From the NCBI RefSeq assembly GCF_023657445.1, contig NZ_JAGTWY010000001.1:2418001-2482000 (forward strand): a stretch of 64,000 nucleotides of DNA, read 5' to 3'. Positions within the stretch are counted from its first letter, which is position 1; each line of letters opens with the position of its first letter. The position numbers and the translations under genes were made by a program. The notes beneath the pieces were generated by a model, which was not told the DNA's origin, ran no database searches, and saw only the letters and a list, made by a program, of their open reading frames with translations. Below are positions 1 through 9,827 of the stretch, one piece after another. This DNA is from Marinobacter sediminum. GTDB taxonomy: Bacteria; Pseudomonadota; Gammaproteobacteria; Pseudomonadales; Oleiphilaceae.

Positions 1-1
1 C

Positions 2-292
2 GACAGGGCCGCCCTCATTGCCCTGCCGAAGCCGATGCGTAAGCATTATGTAGAACACCTTACGGCAGTCATCCCCGATGGTACCCGGGTCCTGCTCATT
101 ACCCTGGATTACGAAACCGAAATCAAGGGCCCTCCTTTTAACGTCAGCGACGAAGAAGTCTATGAGCTGTATGGCGAGGACTATGACATTGAGCATATCC
201 GGACCAACACCATTGCGAAGGACCACCCGTTTGCCAAGCGGCGTGGACTTGAGGGAGGTACTGAGAGCGTGTTTCGACTTACCAAGCGGTAG
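2..292 (+). CDS. tpm: Thiopurine S-methyltransferase, C-terminal part (5' end outside window)
   Basis: The open frame runs in from the left edge and ends at 292, giving 96 residues that begin DRAALIALPKPMR. This matches the C-terminal third of bacterial thiopurine/tellurite methyltransferases: the DRAAL-IALP helix, a VLLITLDYE strand and the GPPF-x-V substrate loop. The family transfers methyl from SAM to sulfur, selenium or tellurium compounds and is linked to selenite/tellurite tolerance. The SAM-binding N-terminus lies outside the window. An internal ATG at 35 is not the true start because the family homology continues upstream of it. The identification rests on remembered family motifs. 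Confidence 0.85.
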   Translation, partial: DRAALIALPKPMRKHYVEHLTAVIPDGTRVLLITLDYETEIKGPPFNVSDEEVYELYGEDYDIEHIRTNTIAKDHPFAKRRGLEGGTESVFRLTKR

Positions 293-699
293 CCCCCGCT
301 TTGTTTTCCGGTTTTGACAATTACCTGCAGTCTGATCGGAGTGTGTGGGTGGTCTTTCTGACACCGCTTGTTTGTCTGAGCAAAGCGAGTTTCAACAAGC
401 GGTGTCAGAAAGACCACCCACGCACTCCAGCCCCAAAACCAAAAAAAGCCAAAGAACAAAACCCACCCGCCCCGTAACACAATTTAATGAACCTTAACCA
501 CTTCCCCACTGTCCATCTTCTTGAGCGTGAACTAAGCTCAGATTAAGCAAGCAGGAAAGGCCATGATTGCCCGAGCGCTTGTAAGTATCCATACCTTCCA
601 CCCATAACTAAACAGACCGCCCCGACCGGCGGAACCGATGCAACGGGGATATTGCGTGAACTGAGATCTGACTATTAGAGAGCAAGCGAGGGGCCACCT
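293..699. other. 407-bp intergenic region: hairpin repeat plus prkA leader
   Basis: This gap between tpm and prkA holds the large inverted repeat at 338-428, followed by an A-rich stretch (435-460) and about 240 bp of leader for the prkA operon. A 14-codon open frame (563-607, ATG after an AGGAAAGG-like ribosome site) can be read in the leader, but nothing else supports its being translated. I see no recognisable promoter boxes of high quality and no RNA gene. Confidence 0.5.
338..428. repeat. 91-bp hairpin: 35-bp inverted repeat with 21-nt loop
   Basis: The arms 338-372 and 394-428 are complementary over 35 bp with a single T/C difference (a G-U pair in RNA). The core of the left arm is GGGTGGTCTTTCTGACACCG. 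The loop is 373-393. The hairpin lies just beyond the tpm stop and is far longer than a usual intrinsic terminator; no T-run follows directly, although an A-rich stretch lies to its right. It is best read as a REP/MITE-like extragenic palindrome that may also end tpm transcription. Confidence 0.8.
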
Positions 700-2622
700 A
701 TGACCATCATGCAGCACTTCAAAGACCGGTATGAGAGTACCCAGGAAGAAGAATTCAGCCTGGAGGAATACCTGGAGATCTGCAAAAAGGACCCAACGGC
801 CTATGCCACGGCCGCTGAGAGAATGTTAATTGCCATCGGCGAACCAGAACTTGTCGATACCTCTCGTGACCCCCGCCTGTCACGCATCTTTTCCAATAAA
901 GTTATCAAACGATACCCGGAATTCTCCGAGTTCTACGGCATGGAAGATGCCGTGGAGAACATCGTTTCGTTCTTCCGCCATGCCGCACAGGGTCTTGAAG
1001 AAAAGAAGCAGATTCTCTACCTGCTCGGCCCGGTAGGCGGTGGTAAGTCCTCTCTGGCAGAGAAGCTCAAGTTCCTGATGCAGAAGGTTCCGTTTTACGC
1101 CATCAAGGGCTCGCCGGTAAATGAGTCACCACTGGGGCTGTTCGATCCTGCCGAAGATGCTCAGATCCTGGAAGAGGAGTACGGTGTTCCTGCCCGTTAC
1201 CTGAAGAACATCATGTCCCCCTGGGCGGTCAAACGCCTGCACGAATTTGGCGGGGATATCAGCCAGTTCCGTGTGGTGAAGAAGTTCCCTTCCGTGCTCG
1301 ATCAGATCGGCGTTTCCAAAACCGAGCCCGGCGACGACAACAACCAGGACATTTCAGCCCTGGTGGGCAAGGTGAACATCCGGATGCTGGAAGATTTCTC
1401 CCAGGATGATCCGGATGCTTACAGCTTCAGTGGTGGTTTGTGTAAGGCAAATCAGGGGCTTCTGGAATTCGTGGAGATGTTCAAGGCCCCCATCAAGGTA
1501 CTTCACCCGTTGCTGACAGCCACGCAGGAAGGCAACTACAACACCACCGAAGGGATGGGTTCGGTGCCGTTTGACGGCGTCATTCTGGCCCACTCCAACG
1601 AATCCGAGTGGCAGACATTCCGTAACAACAAACACAACGAGGCATTCCTCGACCGGGTCTACATCGTCAAGGTGCCCTATTGTGTGCGCGTCACGGAAGA
1701 AATCGAAATTTACCGCAAGCTCCTGAGCAACAGCTCCCTGGAAGGTGCTCCCTGCGCGCCGGACACGCTGGATATGCTGGCCCAGTTCTCGGTGCTTTCC
1801 CGCATCAAGGATCCGGATAACTCCAGTATCTTCTCCAAGATGCGTGTCTACGACGGACAGAACATCAAAGACACAGACCCAAAGGCCAAGTCCATCCAGG
1901 AGTACCGGGATACGGCGGGCGTAATGGAAGGGATGGATGGTCTGTCCACCCGTTTCGCCTTCAAGATCCTTTCGAAGGTATTCAACTTCGATACTACCGA
2001 GGTCGCGGCCAACCCGGTTCACCTGCTCTACGTGCTGGAAAAGCAGATTGAGCAGGAGCAGTTCCCGGCAGAAACTCACGAGAAGTATCTGAGATTCATT
2101 AAAGAGTTCCTGGCACCGCACTACGTCCAGTTTATTGGCAAGGAAATCCAGACAGCCTACCTGGAGAGTTATAGCGAATACGGGCAGAACCTGTTTGACC
2201 GCTATGTCACCTATGCCGACTTCTGGATTCAGGATCAGGAATATCGGGATCCGGAAACCGGGGAGATCCTCGACCGCTCCTCCATCAACGATGAACTGGA
2301 GAAGATCGAGAAACCCGCGGGCATCAGCAATCCGAAGGACTTCCGCAACGAAGTGGTCAACTTTGTGCTGAGGGCCAGAGCCAACAACCAGGGCCGCAAC
2401 CCATCATGGCTCAGCTACGAGAAGCTGCGTAGCGTGATCGAGAAGAAAATGTTCTCGAATACCGAGGACCTGCTGCCAGTCATTTCCTTCAACCCGAAAG
2501 CCAGCCAGGAAGATCAGAAGAAGCACAAGCAGTTCGTCGAGCGCATGGTCGATCGAGGCTACACGGAGAAACAGGTACGCCTGCTTGCAGAGTGGTATCT
2601 GAGGGTTCGTAAGTCTCACTAA
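700..2622 (+). CDS. prkA: PrkA family serine protein kinase (YeaG)
   Basis: This 640-residue protein is the usual length for PrkA/YeaG. The N-terminal AAA+-like module carries a Walker A loop GPVGGGKSS at about residues 110-118 and later the AHSNESEW segment typical of the family; the C-terminal part is the PrkA kinase-like domain. YeaG acts in the cytosol in nutrient-stress and stationary-phase responses, and its targets are poorly known. The ATG at 700 follows a GAGGGG ribosome site. It is the first gene of prkA-yeaH-ycgB, an arrangement conserved across gammaproteobacteria, which strengthens the call. Confidence 0.96.
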   Translation: MTIMQHFKDRYESTQEEEFSLEEYLEICKKDPTAYATAAERMLIAIGEPELVDTSRDPRLSRIFSNKVIKRYPEFSEFYGMEDAVENIVSFFRHAAQGLEEKKQILYLLGPVGGGKSSLAEKLKFLMQKVPFYAIKGSPVNESPLGLFDPAEDAQILEEEYGVPARYLKNIMSPWAVKRLHEFGGDISQFRVVKKFPSVLDQIGVSKTEPGDDNNQDISALVGKVNIRMLEDFSQDDPDAYSFSGGLCKANQGLLEFVEMFKAPIKVLHPLLTATQEGNYNTTEGMGSVPFDGVILAHSNESEWQTFRNNKHNEAFLDRVYIVKVPYCVRVTEEIEIYRKLLSNSSLEGAPCAPDTLDMLAQFSVLSRIKDPDNSSIFSKMRVYDGQNIKDTDPKAKSIQEYRDTAGVMEGMDGLSTRFAFKILSKVFNFDTTEVAANPVHLLYVLEKQIEQEQFPAETHEKYLRFIKEFLAPHYVQFIGKEIQTAYLESYSEYGQNLFDRYVTYADFWIQDQEYRDPETGEILDRSSINDELEKIEKPAGISNPKDFRNEVVNFVLRARANNQGRNPSWLSYEKLRSVIEKKMFSNTEDLLPVISFNPKASQEDQKKHKQFVERMVDRGYTEKQVRLLAEWYLRVRKSH

Positions 2623-2655
2623 GTCAGTGATCAAGCGCTGAACTGGAGTAACGCT

Positions 2656-3951
2656 ATGGGTATGACCCACGTAGTCGACCGGCGACTGAACGGGAAAAAC
2701 AAGAGCGCAGTGAACCGGGAACGGTTCCTGCGCCGTTATCGCCACCACATTAAAAAAGCGGTGGCGGATGCGGTGCATCGGCGCTCCATTACCGATATTG
2801 AACGGGGAGAAAGCGTCAGTATTCCGTCCCGGGATATTGATGAACCCATTTTCCACCATGGCCAGGGTGGCCGCCGGGAGGTGGTGCATCCCGGCAACCA
2901 GGAGTTTGTGGCCGGGGACACGATCCCCAAACCACCGGGAGGCAGCGGTCAGGGCCAGGGGCAAGGCCAGGCCAGCCCCGATGGCGAAGGCATGGATGAA
3001 TTTGCTTTTCAGATTACTCAGGACGAGTTTCTCGAGTTCCTGTTCGATGATCTGGAATTGCCCAACCTCGCCCGCAAGAAACTGAAGGACACCGAAGCCT
3101 ACAAATACGTACGTTCAGGCTTCTCCACCCAGGGAGTGCCGGCCAAGCTGGATGTGGTGCGCTCGCTAAGAGGCGCACATGCACGGCGACTGGGCCTGGG
3201 GGGTGCCCGGAAAAAGAAAATCCGCGAACTGGAAGAGCAACTGGCCGAACTCAAGTCCGCACCTGCAGACCTCGACCCAGCCTTCAGCCACGAGGATCAG
3301 ATTCAGGTTCTGGAAGAAGAAATTGCGCGGCTCAAAGCCAACGTTAAACGCATTCCTTTTATCGACGAGATTGACCTGCGCTACCGGCAGCACCTGAAAC
3401 AGCCGCAACCCGCCACCAGCGCGGTAATGTTCTGCCTGATGGATGTTTCAGGGTCGATGACCCAGATGCACAAGGACATCGCCAAGCGATTCTTTATCCT
3501 GCTCTACCTGTTCCTGCAGAAGAACTACAAGAAGATCGAAGTGGTCTTCATTCGTCACCACACCAGTGCCAAGGAAGTGGATGAAGAGGAGTTTTTCTAT
3601 TCCAGGGAAACCGGCGGCACCATCGTTTCCAGCGCCCTGAAGCTCATGCACAAGATTATCGAGTCCCGATACTCGCCGTCTGAATGGAATATATACGCCG
3701 CCCAGGCATCGGACGGAGACAACTGGAATGACGACTCCCCTGTATGCAGCAAAATTCTGGCCGACAGTATTCTGCCCCTGGTGCAATACTATGCCTATGT
3801 GGAGATTACGCCCCAGGACCACCAGATGCTCTGGTATGAATATGAGAAAATCATGGAGCGATTCCCCCAGAGCTTTGCCATTCAGCAGATAGCCGATCCG
3901 GGCGAGATTTATCCGGTATTCCGGCAACTGTTCGAGAGGAAGGCCGCATGA
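2656..3951 (+). CDS. yeaH: YeaH/YhbH family protein (DUF444), VWA-like
   Basis: The product has 431 residues. A basic N-terminal segment ([20 protein letters not shown]) is followed by a glycine/glutamine-rich linker ([10 protein letters not shown]), a predicted coiled coil near residues 190-230 and a VWA-type domain whose metal-binding loop reads DVSGSM at about residue 260. This is the standard DUF444 architecture. It is known to be co-expressed with PrkA and SpoVR; the molecular role is not established. The start follows a GGAG site 10 nt upstream, 33 bp after prkA. Its stop overlaps the ycgB start by 4 bp (ATGA), indicating translational coupling. Confidence 0.95.
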   Translation: MGMTHVVDRRLNGKNKSAVNRERFLRRYRHHIKKAVADAVHRRSITDIERGESVSIPSRDIDEPIFHHGQGGRREVVHPGNQEFVAGDTIPKPPGGSGQGQGQGQASPDGEGMDEFAFQITQDEFLEFLFDDLELPNLARKKLKDTEAYKYVRSGFSTQGVPAKLDVVRSLRGAHARRLGLGGARKKKIRELEEQLAELKSAPADLDPAFSHEDQIQVLEEEIARLKANVKRIPFIDEIDLRYRQHLKQPQPATSAVMFCLMDVSGSMTQMHKDIAKRFFILLYLFLQKNYKKIEVVFIRHHTSAKEVDEEEFFYSRETGGTIVSSALKLMHKIIESRYSPSEWNIYAAQASDGDNWNDDSPVCSKILADSILPLVQYYAYVEITPQDHQMLWYEYEKIMERFPQSFAIQQIADPGEIYPVFRQLFERKAA

Positions 3952-5513
3952 CCGACACCATGGATCGCCCCAACGTACCGGACAGCGGACAACCCCGGGA
4001 CCGCGAGCCCATTTCCACCAGCTCGGAGTGGACCTTCGAGCTGATCCAGCAGTATGACGATGAAATTGCCAGGTGCGCTGCGGAGTTTGGGCTGGACACC
4101 TACCCCAACCAGATTGAGGTCATCAGCGCCGAGCAGATGATGGACGCCTACAGCTCTGTGGGTATGCCCGTGGGGTATCATCACTGGTCCTTCGGAAAGC
4201 AGTTCCTCAGCACCTCCAAGGGATATCAGCGTGGGCAGATGGGGCTGGCCTACGAGATTGTGATTAACTCCAACCCCTGCATCGCGTACCTGATGGAGGA
4301 AAATACGTTGCCCATGCAGGCACTGGTCATTGCCCACGCCTCCTATGGACACAACTCCTTCTTCAAAGGTAACTACCTTTTCCAGACCTGGACCGACGCC
4401 AGCGCCATCATTGATTACCTGGTATTTGCCCGACACTATGTCGCGGAATGTGAAGAAAGGTATGGCGTTGATGCCGTTGAACAGATCCTCGATTCCTGTC
4501 ACGCCCTGATGAATTACGGTGTCGACCGTTACAAGCGACCGGCACCGATTTCCGCGGTTGAAGAACAGCGTCGACAGCAGGAGCGGGAAGAGTACCAGCA
4601 GCGTCGTATCAACGACCTCTGGCGCACCATTCCCAGACCGGACGAAGACGATGACCCGGTAAAGCGCAGGAAACGCTATCCGGAGGAACCCCAAGAGAAC
4701 ATCCTTTACTTCATTGAGAAGAACGCACCGCTACTGGAAACCTGGCAGCGGGAAGTCGTTCGCATCGTCCGCAAGCTTGCCCAGTATTTCTACCCGCAGC
4801 GCCAGACTCAGGTGATGAATGAGGGTTGGGCCACCTTCTGGCACTACACATTGCTGCACCGGATGTATGAAAAGGGTCTGGTGAACGACGGCTTTATGCT
4901 GGAGTTCCTGCAAAGTCATACTGCGGTGGTTTATCAGCCACCCTTCAACAGCCCCTGGTATTCAGGCATCAACCCCTACACTCTGGGTTTCTCGATGTTC
5001 ACGGACCTGAGACGGATCTGCGAAGCCCCAACGGAAGAAGATCGCCACTGGTTTCCGGACATTGCCGACTCGGACTGGGTCAAAACTCTCCACTTCGCCA
5101 TGCACAACTTCAAGGACGAAAGTTTCATCCAGCAATTCCTGTCACCGAAGGTCATGCGGGACCTGAAGCTCTTCTCCATTGAAAACGACGATCAGGAAGA
5201 GGTGTACCGGGTTACTGCTATTCACGATGATCCCGGTTACCGGGTCCTCCGTGAGAAGCTGGCGCGGCAATACAACCTCAGCTACCGCGAACCCAATATC
5301 CAGGTCTGGAATGTGGATGTCCGGGGGGATCGTTCCCTGACACTGAGGCACATTCCCGTCGACAGGGTGCCTCTGGGTAACGAAACGGAAGAAGTGCTTC
5401 GACACGTACACCGGCTCTGGGGCTTTGATGTTCATCTGGAGAGCGTTGACGAGGGAGCCGTGCTGGAGGAGTATCACTGCCCGCCAAAGGGGCCGGATGA
5501 CGTCAGCCACTGA
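3948..5513 (+). CDS. ycgB: SpoVR family protein (YcgB)
   Basis: This 521-residue SpoVR-like protein starts in an ATGA overlap with yeaH. Family hallmarks are the [13 protein letters not shown] segment near residues 129-141, the [17 protein letters not shown] block near residues 288-304, and the NPYTLGF segment. The histidine- and glutamate-rich blocks suggest metal binding, but no reaction is established. It is named after the Bacillus sporulation protein, yet in non-sporulating proteobacteria it travels with prkA and yeaH as a stress module. A perfect 10-bp hairpin overlaps its stop codon. Confidence 0.95.
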   Translation: MTDTMDRPNVPDSGQPRDREPISTSSEWTFELIQQYDDEIARCAAEFGLDTYPNQIEVISAEQMMDAYSSVGMPVGYHHWSFGKQFLSTSKGYQRGQMGLAYEIVINSNPCIAYLMEENTLPMQALVIAHASYGHNSFFKGNYLFQTWTDASAIIDYLVFARHYVAECEERYGVDAVEQILDSCHALMNYGVDRYKRPAPISAVEEQRRQQEREEYQQRRINDLWRTIPRPDEDDDPVKRRKRYPEEPQENILYFIEKNAPLLETWQREVVRIVRKLAQYFYPQRQTQVMNEGWATFWHYTLLHRMYEKGLVNDGFMLEFLQSHTAVVYQPPFNSPWYSGINPYTLGFSMFTDLRRICEAPTEEDRHWFPDIADSDWVKTLHFAMHNFKDESFIQQFLSPKVMRDLKLFSIENDDQEEVYRVTAIHDDPGYRVLREKLARQYNLSYREPNIQVWNVDVRGDRSLTLRHIPVDRVPLGNETEEVLRHVHRLWGFDVHLESVDEGAVLEEYHCPPKGPDDVSH

Positions 5514-5527
5514 TTGCGGCTGACGTC
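5499..5527. terminator. Hairpin between convergent ycgB and trpB2
   Basis: GACGTCAGCC (5499-5508) pairs perfectly with GGCTGACGTC (5518-5527) around a 9-nt loop. The stem spans the ycgB stop codon and lies 8 bp from the trpB2 stop on the other strand. No T-run follows on either side, so a role as a bidirectional terminator is inferred from position only. Confidence 0.5.
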
Positions 5528-5534
5528 CAAGAGG

Positions 5535-6893
5535 TCAGGCGTTAACTGACGGTAGCCCGGACAGGGCCATTGCCAGCTCCTGCTCGTCGTATTCGTGATC
5601 GCTCAGCTCACCCGCAAAGTAGGACGTGTAGGCTGCCATGTCGAAGTGGCCGTGACCGCAAAGGTTGAAAAGAATCACTTCTTCCTTGCCTTCGCGTTTA
5701 CAGCGCATCGCCTCATCAATGGCCCCTTTGACCGCATGGTTCGCTTCCGGTGCCGGCACGATGCCCTCGTTCCGGGCAAACAACACACCGGCTTCAAAAC
5801 ATTCGCGCTGGGTATAGGATACCGCCTCAAACAACCCGAGCTCCTTGGCGTGAGACACCAGCGGAGCCATGCCGTGGTAGCGAAGACCGCCGGCATGGAA
5901 GCCCGGCGGGGTGAAACCGGAGCCCAGGGTGTGCATCTTGGTAAGCGGTGTCATGTGAGCGGTATCGCCATAGTCGTAGGCATATTTGCCCCGTGTCAGC
6001 GTCGGGCAGGCCGATGGTTCTACGGCAACGATTCGTGACTTCTCACCCCCACGCAATGCGTGGCCCATAAACGGGAAAGCGATGCCGGCAAAGTTTGAAC
6101 CACCTCCGGTACAACCGACAATCACATCCGGCCAGCAATCCGCCATTTCCATCTGTTGCATTGCTTCCAGACCGATCACACTCTGATGAAGCAGCACATG
6201 GTTCAGCACAGATCCCAGTGCGTACTTTGTGTTCGGATCCTGCACCGCCAGTTCCACCGCTTCTGAAATAGCAATACCCAGACTGCCGTTGTGATCCGGA
6301 TTCTCCGCCAGCACCTTGCGACCAAACTCCGTCAGCTCCGATGGGGAAGCGACGCATTTGGCGCCATACGTTTCCATGACGGCACGACGATAAGGTTTCT
6401 GGTTATAGGAAACCCGCACCTGAAACACCGTCACATCAATATCGAACAGGGAGCCGGCAAACGACAGCGAAGTGCCCCACTGCCCGGCACCAGTTTCGGT
6501 AGTGAGGGTTCGTATACCCGCTTCACGGTTATAAAACGCCTGGGGAATGGCCGTATTTGGCTTGTGGCTGCCAGCGGGGCTCACACCCTCATACTTGTAA
6601 AAGATCTTGGCCGGTGTGCCGAGCGCCTTTTCCAGGCGATGGGCACGATAAAGTGGTGCAGGACGCCAGAGCTGGTATACATCCCGGACCGGTTCGGGAA
6701 TTTCAATTTCCCGCTCGGTTGTCACTTCCTGCTCAATCAGCGCCATCGGGAACAGAGGTTCCAGATCCGACGGCCCGACCGGTTGCTGAGTGCCAGGGTG
6801 CAACACCGCCGGCAATGGTTCCGGTAGATCAGCCTGTAGGTTGTACCAGTGCTTTGGCATCTGGCTTTCGTCGAGAAGAAACTTCGTTTGCAT
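5535..6893 (-). CDS. trpB2: TrpB2-type tryptophan synthase beta chain-like PLP enzyme
   Basis: At 452 residues this is longer than canonical TrpB (about 400) and fits the TrpB2/TrpB-like group. The PLP lysine lies in GSHKPNTA (K111), and the phosphate-cradling loop [10 protein letters not shown] is at about residues 261-270. TrpB2 enzymes condense indole with serine (or phosphoserine) to tryptophan, usually without a TrpA partner. No trpA is adjacent here; instead the gene follows lrgB by 33 bp on the same strand, so it is probably the last gene of lrgA-lrgB-trpB2. The ATG follows AGGGAG. An indole-salvage role is inferred. Confidence 0.92.
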   Translation of the reverse strand: MQTKFLLDESQMPKHWYNLQADLPEPLPAVLHPGTQQPVGPSDLEPLFPMALIEQEVTTEREIEIPEPVRDVYQLWRPAPLYRAHRLEKALGTPAKIFYKYEGVSPAGSHKPNTAIPQAFYNREAGIRTLTTETGAGQWGTSLSFAGSLFDIDVTVFQVRVSYNQKPYRRAVMETYGAKCVASPSELTEFGRKVLAENPDHNGSLGIAISEAVELAVQDPNTKYALGSVLNHVLLHQSVIGLEAMQQMEMADCWPDVIVGCTGGGSNFAGIAFPFMGHALRGGEKSRIVAVEPSACPTLTRGKYAYDYGDTAHMTPLTKMHTLGSGFTPPGFHAGGLRYHGMAPLVSHAKELGLFEAVSYTQRECFEAGVLFARNEGIVPAPEANHAVKGAIDEAMRCKREGKEEVILFNLCGHGHFDMAAYTSYFAGELSDHEYDEQELAMALSGLPSVNA

Positions 6894-6926
6894 GGTTACT
6901 CCCTTGTTAAAAATTTATTTTTCTTG

Positions 6927-7658
6927 TCAGATCAGAGTCTGCATCCAGTCTACCAACCAGGGAACGATAATCGCAGTGGCAAAGGCGGAAAGTGCCATCG
7001 CCAGGCCGGAAAATGCCCCCATCCGGGAACTGACCTGAAAGGCCCGTGCAGTCCCGATACCATGGGCAGCCACACCCATGGCAATGCCCTTGGCCGTGTC
7101 ATCCTTGATCCGCGCCCACTCAAACAGTTTGGTGCCCAGCACCGCACCGGTGATCCCGGTAATCACCACAAGCACCGCAGTCAGCGAAGGCAAACCACCG
7201 ATTTTTTCGGCAATACCCATGGCAACCGGCGCCGTCGCGGATTTTGGCGCCAGCGACATCTGAATTTCTGTTGAACCGCCCAGCATCCAGGCCAGACCAA
7301 TAGAGCTGCCAGCCGCAATCACCACACCGCATATCAGCGAAATGGTCACCGGCATCCACAGTTTCCTGAGCAGGGAAAACTGCTGATAGAGCGGCACCGC
7401 CAGCGCAACTGTGGCAGGCCCCAGCAAAAAGTGCACGAACTGACCGCCCTCGAAATAGTCGTTATAGGACGTCCCGGTCACCAATAACAATCCAATCAGC
7501 ATCGCCACCGAGATAACCACCGGGTTAGCCAGCGGATTAGAGTTCGTGCGCAGGTAGAGCCGATAGGCCACGCCGTATGCCACCAACGTAATGGTCAGCC
7601 CCATCAGCGGCGAGGCGGAGAGATAAACCCAGATGTCTTTCAGACCTGGCTCATTCAT
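6927..7658 (-). CDS. lrgB: LrgB/CidB family membrane protein
   Basis: This 243-residue protein has many hydrophobic segments and LrgB signatures: the KSATAPVAM motif, and GAVLGTKLFEWARI followed by AHGIGTARAFQ. LrgB works with LrgA in murein hydrolase export control or, in other organisms, pyruvate or glycolate transport; which applies here cannot be told. The ATG at 7658 is preferred over a GTG at 7667 because GGGAGG lies at the right distance. It overlaps the lrgA stop by 8 bp, so the pair is translationally coupled. Confidence 0.93.
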   Translation of the reverse strand: MNEPGLKDIWVYLSASPLMGLTITLVAYGVAYRLYLRTNSNPLANPVVISVAMLIGLLLVTGTSYNDYFEGGQFVHFLLGPATVALAVPLYQQFSLLRKLWMPVTISLICGVVIAAGSSIGLAWMLGGSTEIQMSLAPKSATAPVAMGIAEKIGGLPSLTAVLVVITGITGAVLGTKLFEWARIKDDTAKGIAMGVAAHGIGTARAFQVSSRMGAFSGLAMALSAFATAIIVPWLVDWMQTLI

Positions 7659-8034
7659 CACCCGCACCCTCCCCGTTTGCCTGAGGTCCCACCAACCAGC
7701 GGGTGGTCGCCTGCATAATGAGCGCGGTTGCCACCATGGTGATCACGGTGCTCAGTAGCAGCGCCAGAGTAATGGGAACCCATTCCTCAGCGATCCGGTC
7801 AAAATGCGCCATCATCCCCACGCCAGCCGGAACGAAGAGCAACGACAAATGGGATAACAGCCCTGAGGATGCCTGCTCAACCGAGTCGGGGGTCTTGCCA
7901 CGAATCCAGAGTGTGATAAACAGCATCACCATACCCAGGACAGGCCCCGGGATCGGCACACCGGCCACACGAACGGTAATTTCACCAACCAACTGATACA
8001 CCAGTAACAGCGTTATTCCATTGAGAAACTGCAT
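7651..8034 (-). CDS. lrgA: LrgA/CidA family holin-like protein
   Basis: The 127-residue protein has four predicted membrane helices and the CidA/LrgA core: VPIPGPVLGMVMLF near the N-terminus and LLSHLSLLFVPAGVGMM in the middle. It resembles phage holins in size and layout and is the usual partner of LrgB, which overlaps its 3' end. It is the first gene of the minus-strand lrgA-lrgB-trpB2 unit. The 250 bp upstream separate it from the divergent wax ester synthase gene and must hold both promoters; I could not identify boxes with confidence. Confidence 0.92.
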   Translation of the reverse strand: MQFLNGITLLLVYQLVGEITVRVAGVPIPGPVLGMVMLFITLWIRGKTPDSVEQASSGLLSHLSLLFVPAGVGMMAHFDRIAEEWVPITLALLLSTVITMVATALIMQATTRWLVGPQANGEGAGDE

Positions 8035-8284
8035 GACAAAAGCTCCCGCCGATACGCGCTGATTAATAACAGAGCATAGCCATTAACAACGGAGGTGAAC
8101 ACTCAACAGAAGTCTGAGCCCAGGCGTCATGTTTTCGTGATTCCCGGGCAAAGACGACGTGTAACCGTGACAGTGTGCAAAGGCGCGGAATTTTCCAGGC
8201 TGAACCATCGTGAACTAATCTCTATACCAGTATACTCGGAGCTAACAATTAAAAGCTGCTTACATTGGTGGGGTAAAACAAGGA

Positions 8285-9718
8285 ATGAAACGCCTGGGAA
8301 CACTGGACGCCTCGTGGCTGGCCGTGGAATCTGAAGACACGCCGATGCATGTCGGCAACCTGCAAATCTTTTCACTGCCAGACGGCGCTCCCGAAACATT
8401 TTTACGTGATCTCGTAACCCGAATGAAAGAGACCGGTGATGTCGCCCCGCCCTGGAGCCTCAAACTGGCCTGGTCAGGATTCCTCGGCCGACTGGTGGCG
8501 CCAGCCTGGAAGGTCGACAAAACCATCGACCTCGATTACCACGTTCGCCATTCTGCCTTGCCCCGCCCTGGTGGCGAACGGGAACTGGGCATCCTGATCT
8601 CACGGCTGCATTCCAATCCGCTGGATTTCGCCCGCCCGCTCTGGGAGTGCCACGTCATTGAGGGTCTGGAAAACAACCGCTTCGCGCTCTATACCAAAAT
8701 GCATCATTCGATGATTGACGGTATTAGCGGTGTCCGCCTGATGCAGCGCGTGCTGACGACCGATCCCGACAAACGCAACATGCCGCCGCCCTGGTCAGTC
8801 AGGCCAGAACGACGGCGCGCGAGCAAGACGGACCCCGATGCCAGTATTCCTGCAGCCGTGTCACAGGCAATGGATGCACTTAAGCTGCAGGCCGATATGG
8901 CACCACGGCTCTGGCAGGCAGGTAACCGCCTGCTTCATTCTGTGCGGCATCCGGAAGACGGGCTTACAGCACCGTTTGTCGGGCCGGTTTCTGCGCTCAA
9001 TCACCGGGTCACCGGTCAGCGACGGTTTGCCACCCAACACTACCAACTGGATCGCATCAAAGCATTGGCACATGCAACCGGTGCATCTCTGAATGACATC
9101 GTACTGTACTTGTGCGGGACGGCGTTGCGTCAATTCCTGCTGGATCAGGACAACCTGCCGGAGACGCCGATGACTGCTGGCATTCCGGTCAATATTCGCC
9201 CCGCCGATGATGAAGGCACGGGTACCCAGATCAGTTTTATGATTGCATCGCTGGCGACCAACGAAGCGGAGCCACTGAACCGGCTGCAGGAAATCAAATC
9301 TTCCACACGTCGTGCCAAGGAACATTTGCAGAAACTGCCCAAAAGCGCACTAACGCAGTACACCATGCTGCTGATGTCGCCCTATATCCTGCAGCTGATG
9401 TCCGGCCTGGGTGGCCGAATGCGGCCAGTTTTTAACGTCACCATTTCCAATGTGCCCGGCCCTCAAAGCACCCACTACCTTGAAGGGGCCAGGCTGGAAG
9501 CCATGTATCCGGTGTCGCTGATCACCCATGGCGGCGCACTCAACATTACCTGCCTGAGTTACGACGGATCACTGAACTTCGGATTCACGGGTTGTCGGGA
9601 TACCCTGCCGAGCATGCAGAAACTGGCGGTTTATACCGGAGAGGCCATGGATGAACTGGAAAAACTGGTCATTCCGCCCAAACCCAAGAGGGCACGTACG
9701 GCCAGCAAGAAGGCCTAA
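8285..9718 (+). CDS. Wax ester synthase / acyl-CoA:diacylglycerol acyltransferase (WS/DGAT)
   Basis: The 477-residue bifunctional acyltransferase carries the active-site motif HHSMIDG (residues 140-146), the PLW motif (118-120) and a NDIVL-type motif near residue 270. It joins acyl-CoA to fatty alcohols (wax esters) or diacylglycerol (triacylglycerol) at the inner membrane for storage lipid. The N-terminus MKRLGTLDASWLAVESEDTP is, as I recall it, the same as WS2 of Marinobacter hydrocarbonoclasticus, making this gene the best taxonomic marker in the window. The C-terminus is lysine/arginine-rich. AAGGA lies immediately before the ATG, so the ribosome site may be the GGTGGGG further upstream. 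Confidence 0.95.
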   Translation: MKRLGTLDASWLAVESEDTPMHVGNLQIFSLPDGAPETFLRDLVTRMKETGDVAPPWSLKLAWSGFLGRLVAPAWKVDKTIDLDYHVRHSALPRPGGERELGILISRLHSNPLDFARPLWECHVIEGLENNRFALYTKMHHSMIDGISGVRLMQRVLTTDPDKRNMPPPWSVRPERRRASKTDPDASIPAAVSQAMDALKLQADMAPRLWQAGNRLLHSVRHPEDGLTAPFVGPVSALNHRVTGQRRFATQHYQLDRIKALAHATGASLNDIVLYLCGTALRQFLLDQDNLPETPMTAGIPVNIRPADDEGTGTQISFMIASLATNEAEPLNRLQEIKSSTRRAKEHLQKLPKSALTQYTMLLMSPYILQLMSGLGGRMRPVFNVTISNVPGPQSTHYLEGARLEAMYPVSLITHGGALNITCLSYDGSLNFGFTGCRDTLPSMQKLAVYTGEAMDELEKLVIPPKPKRARTASKKA

Positions 9719-9764
9719 TCCTCGCCGCGGCTCCAGTTATCGGCGCCGCCAAAGATCAGTTGAA

Positions 9765-9785
9765 GGAAGCGGATAGTCCGCTTCC
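9765..9785. terminator. Hairpin between convergent WS/DGAT and nsrR
   Basis: GGAAGCGGA (9765-9773) pairs perfectly with TCCGCTTCC (9777-9785) around a TAG loop, in the 109-bp gap where the two convergent units end. There is no T-run. A role in terminating the acyltransferase transcript is inferred from position. Confidence 0.45.
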
Positions 9786-9827
9786 GGATCTCCCTGCCCA
9801 TCGCTACCCGGAAATTTCAGATCAGGT

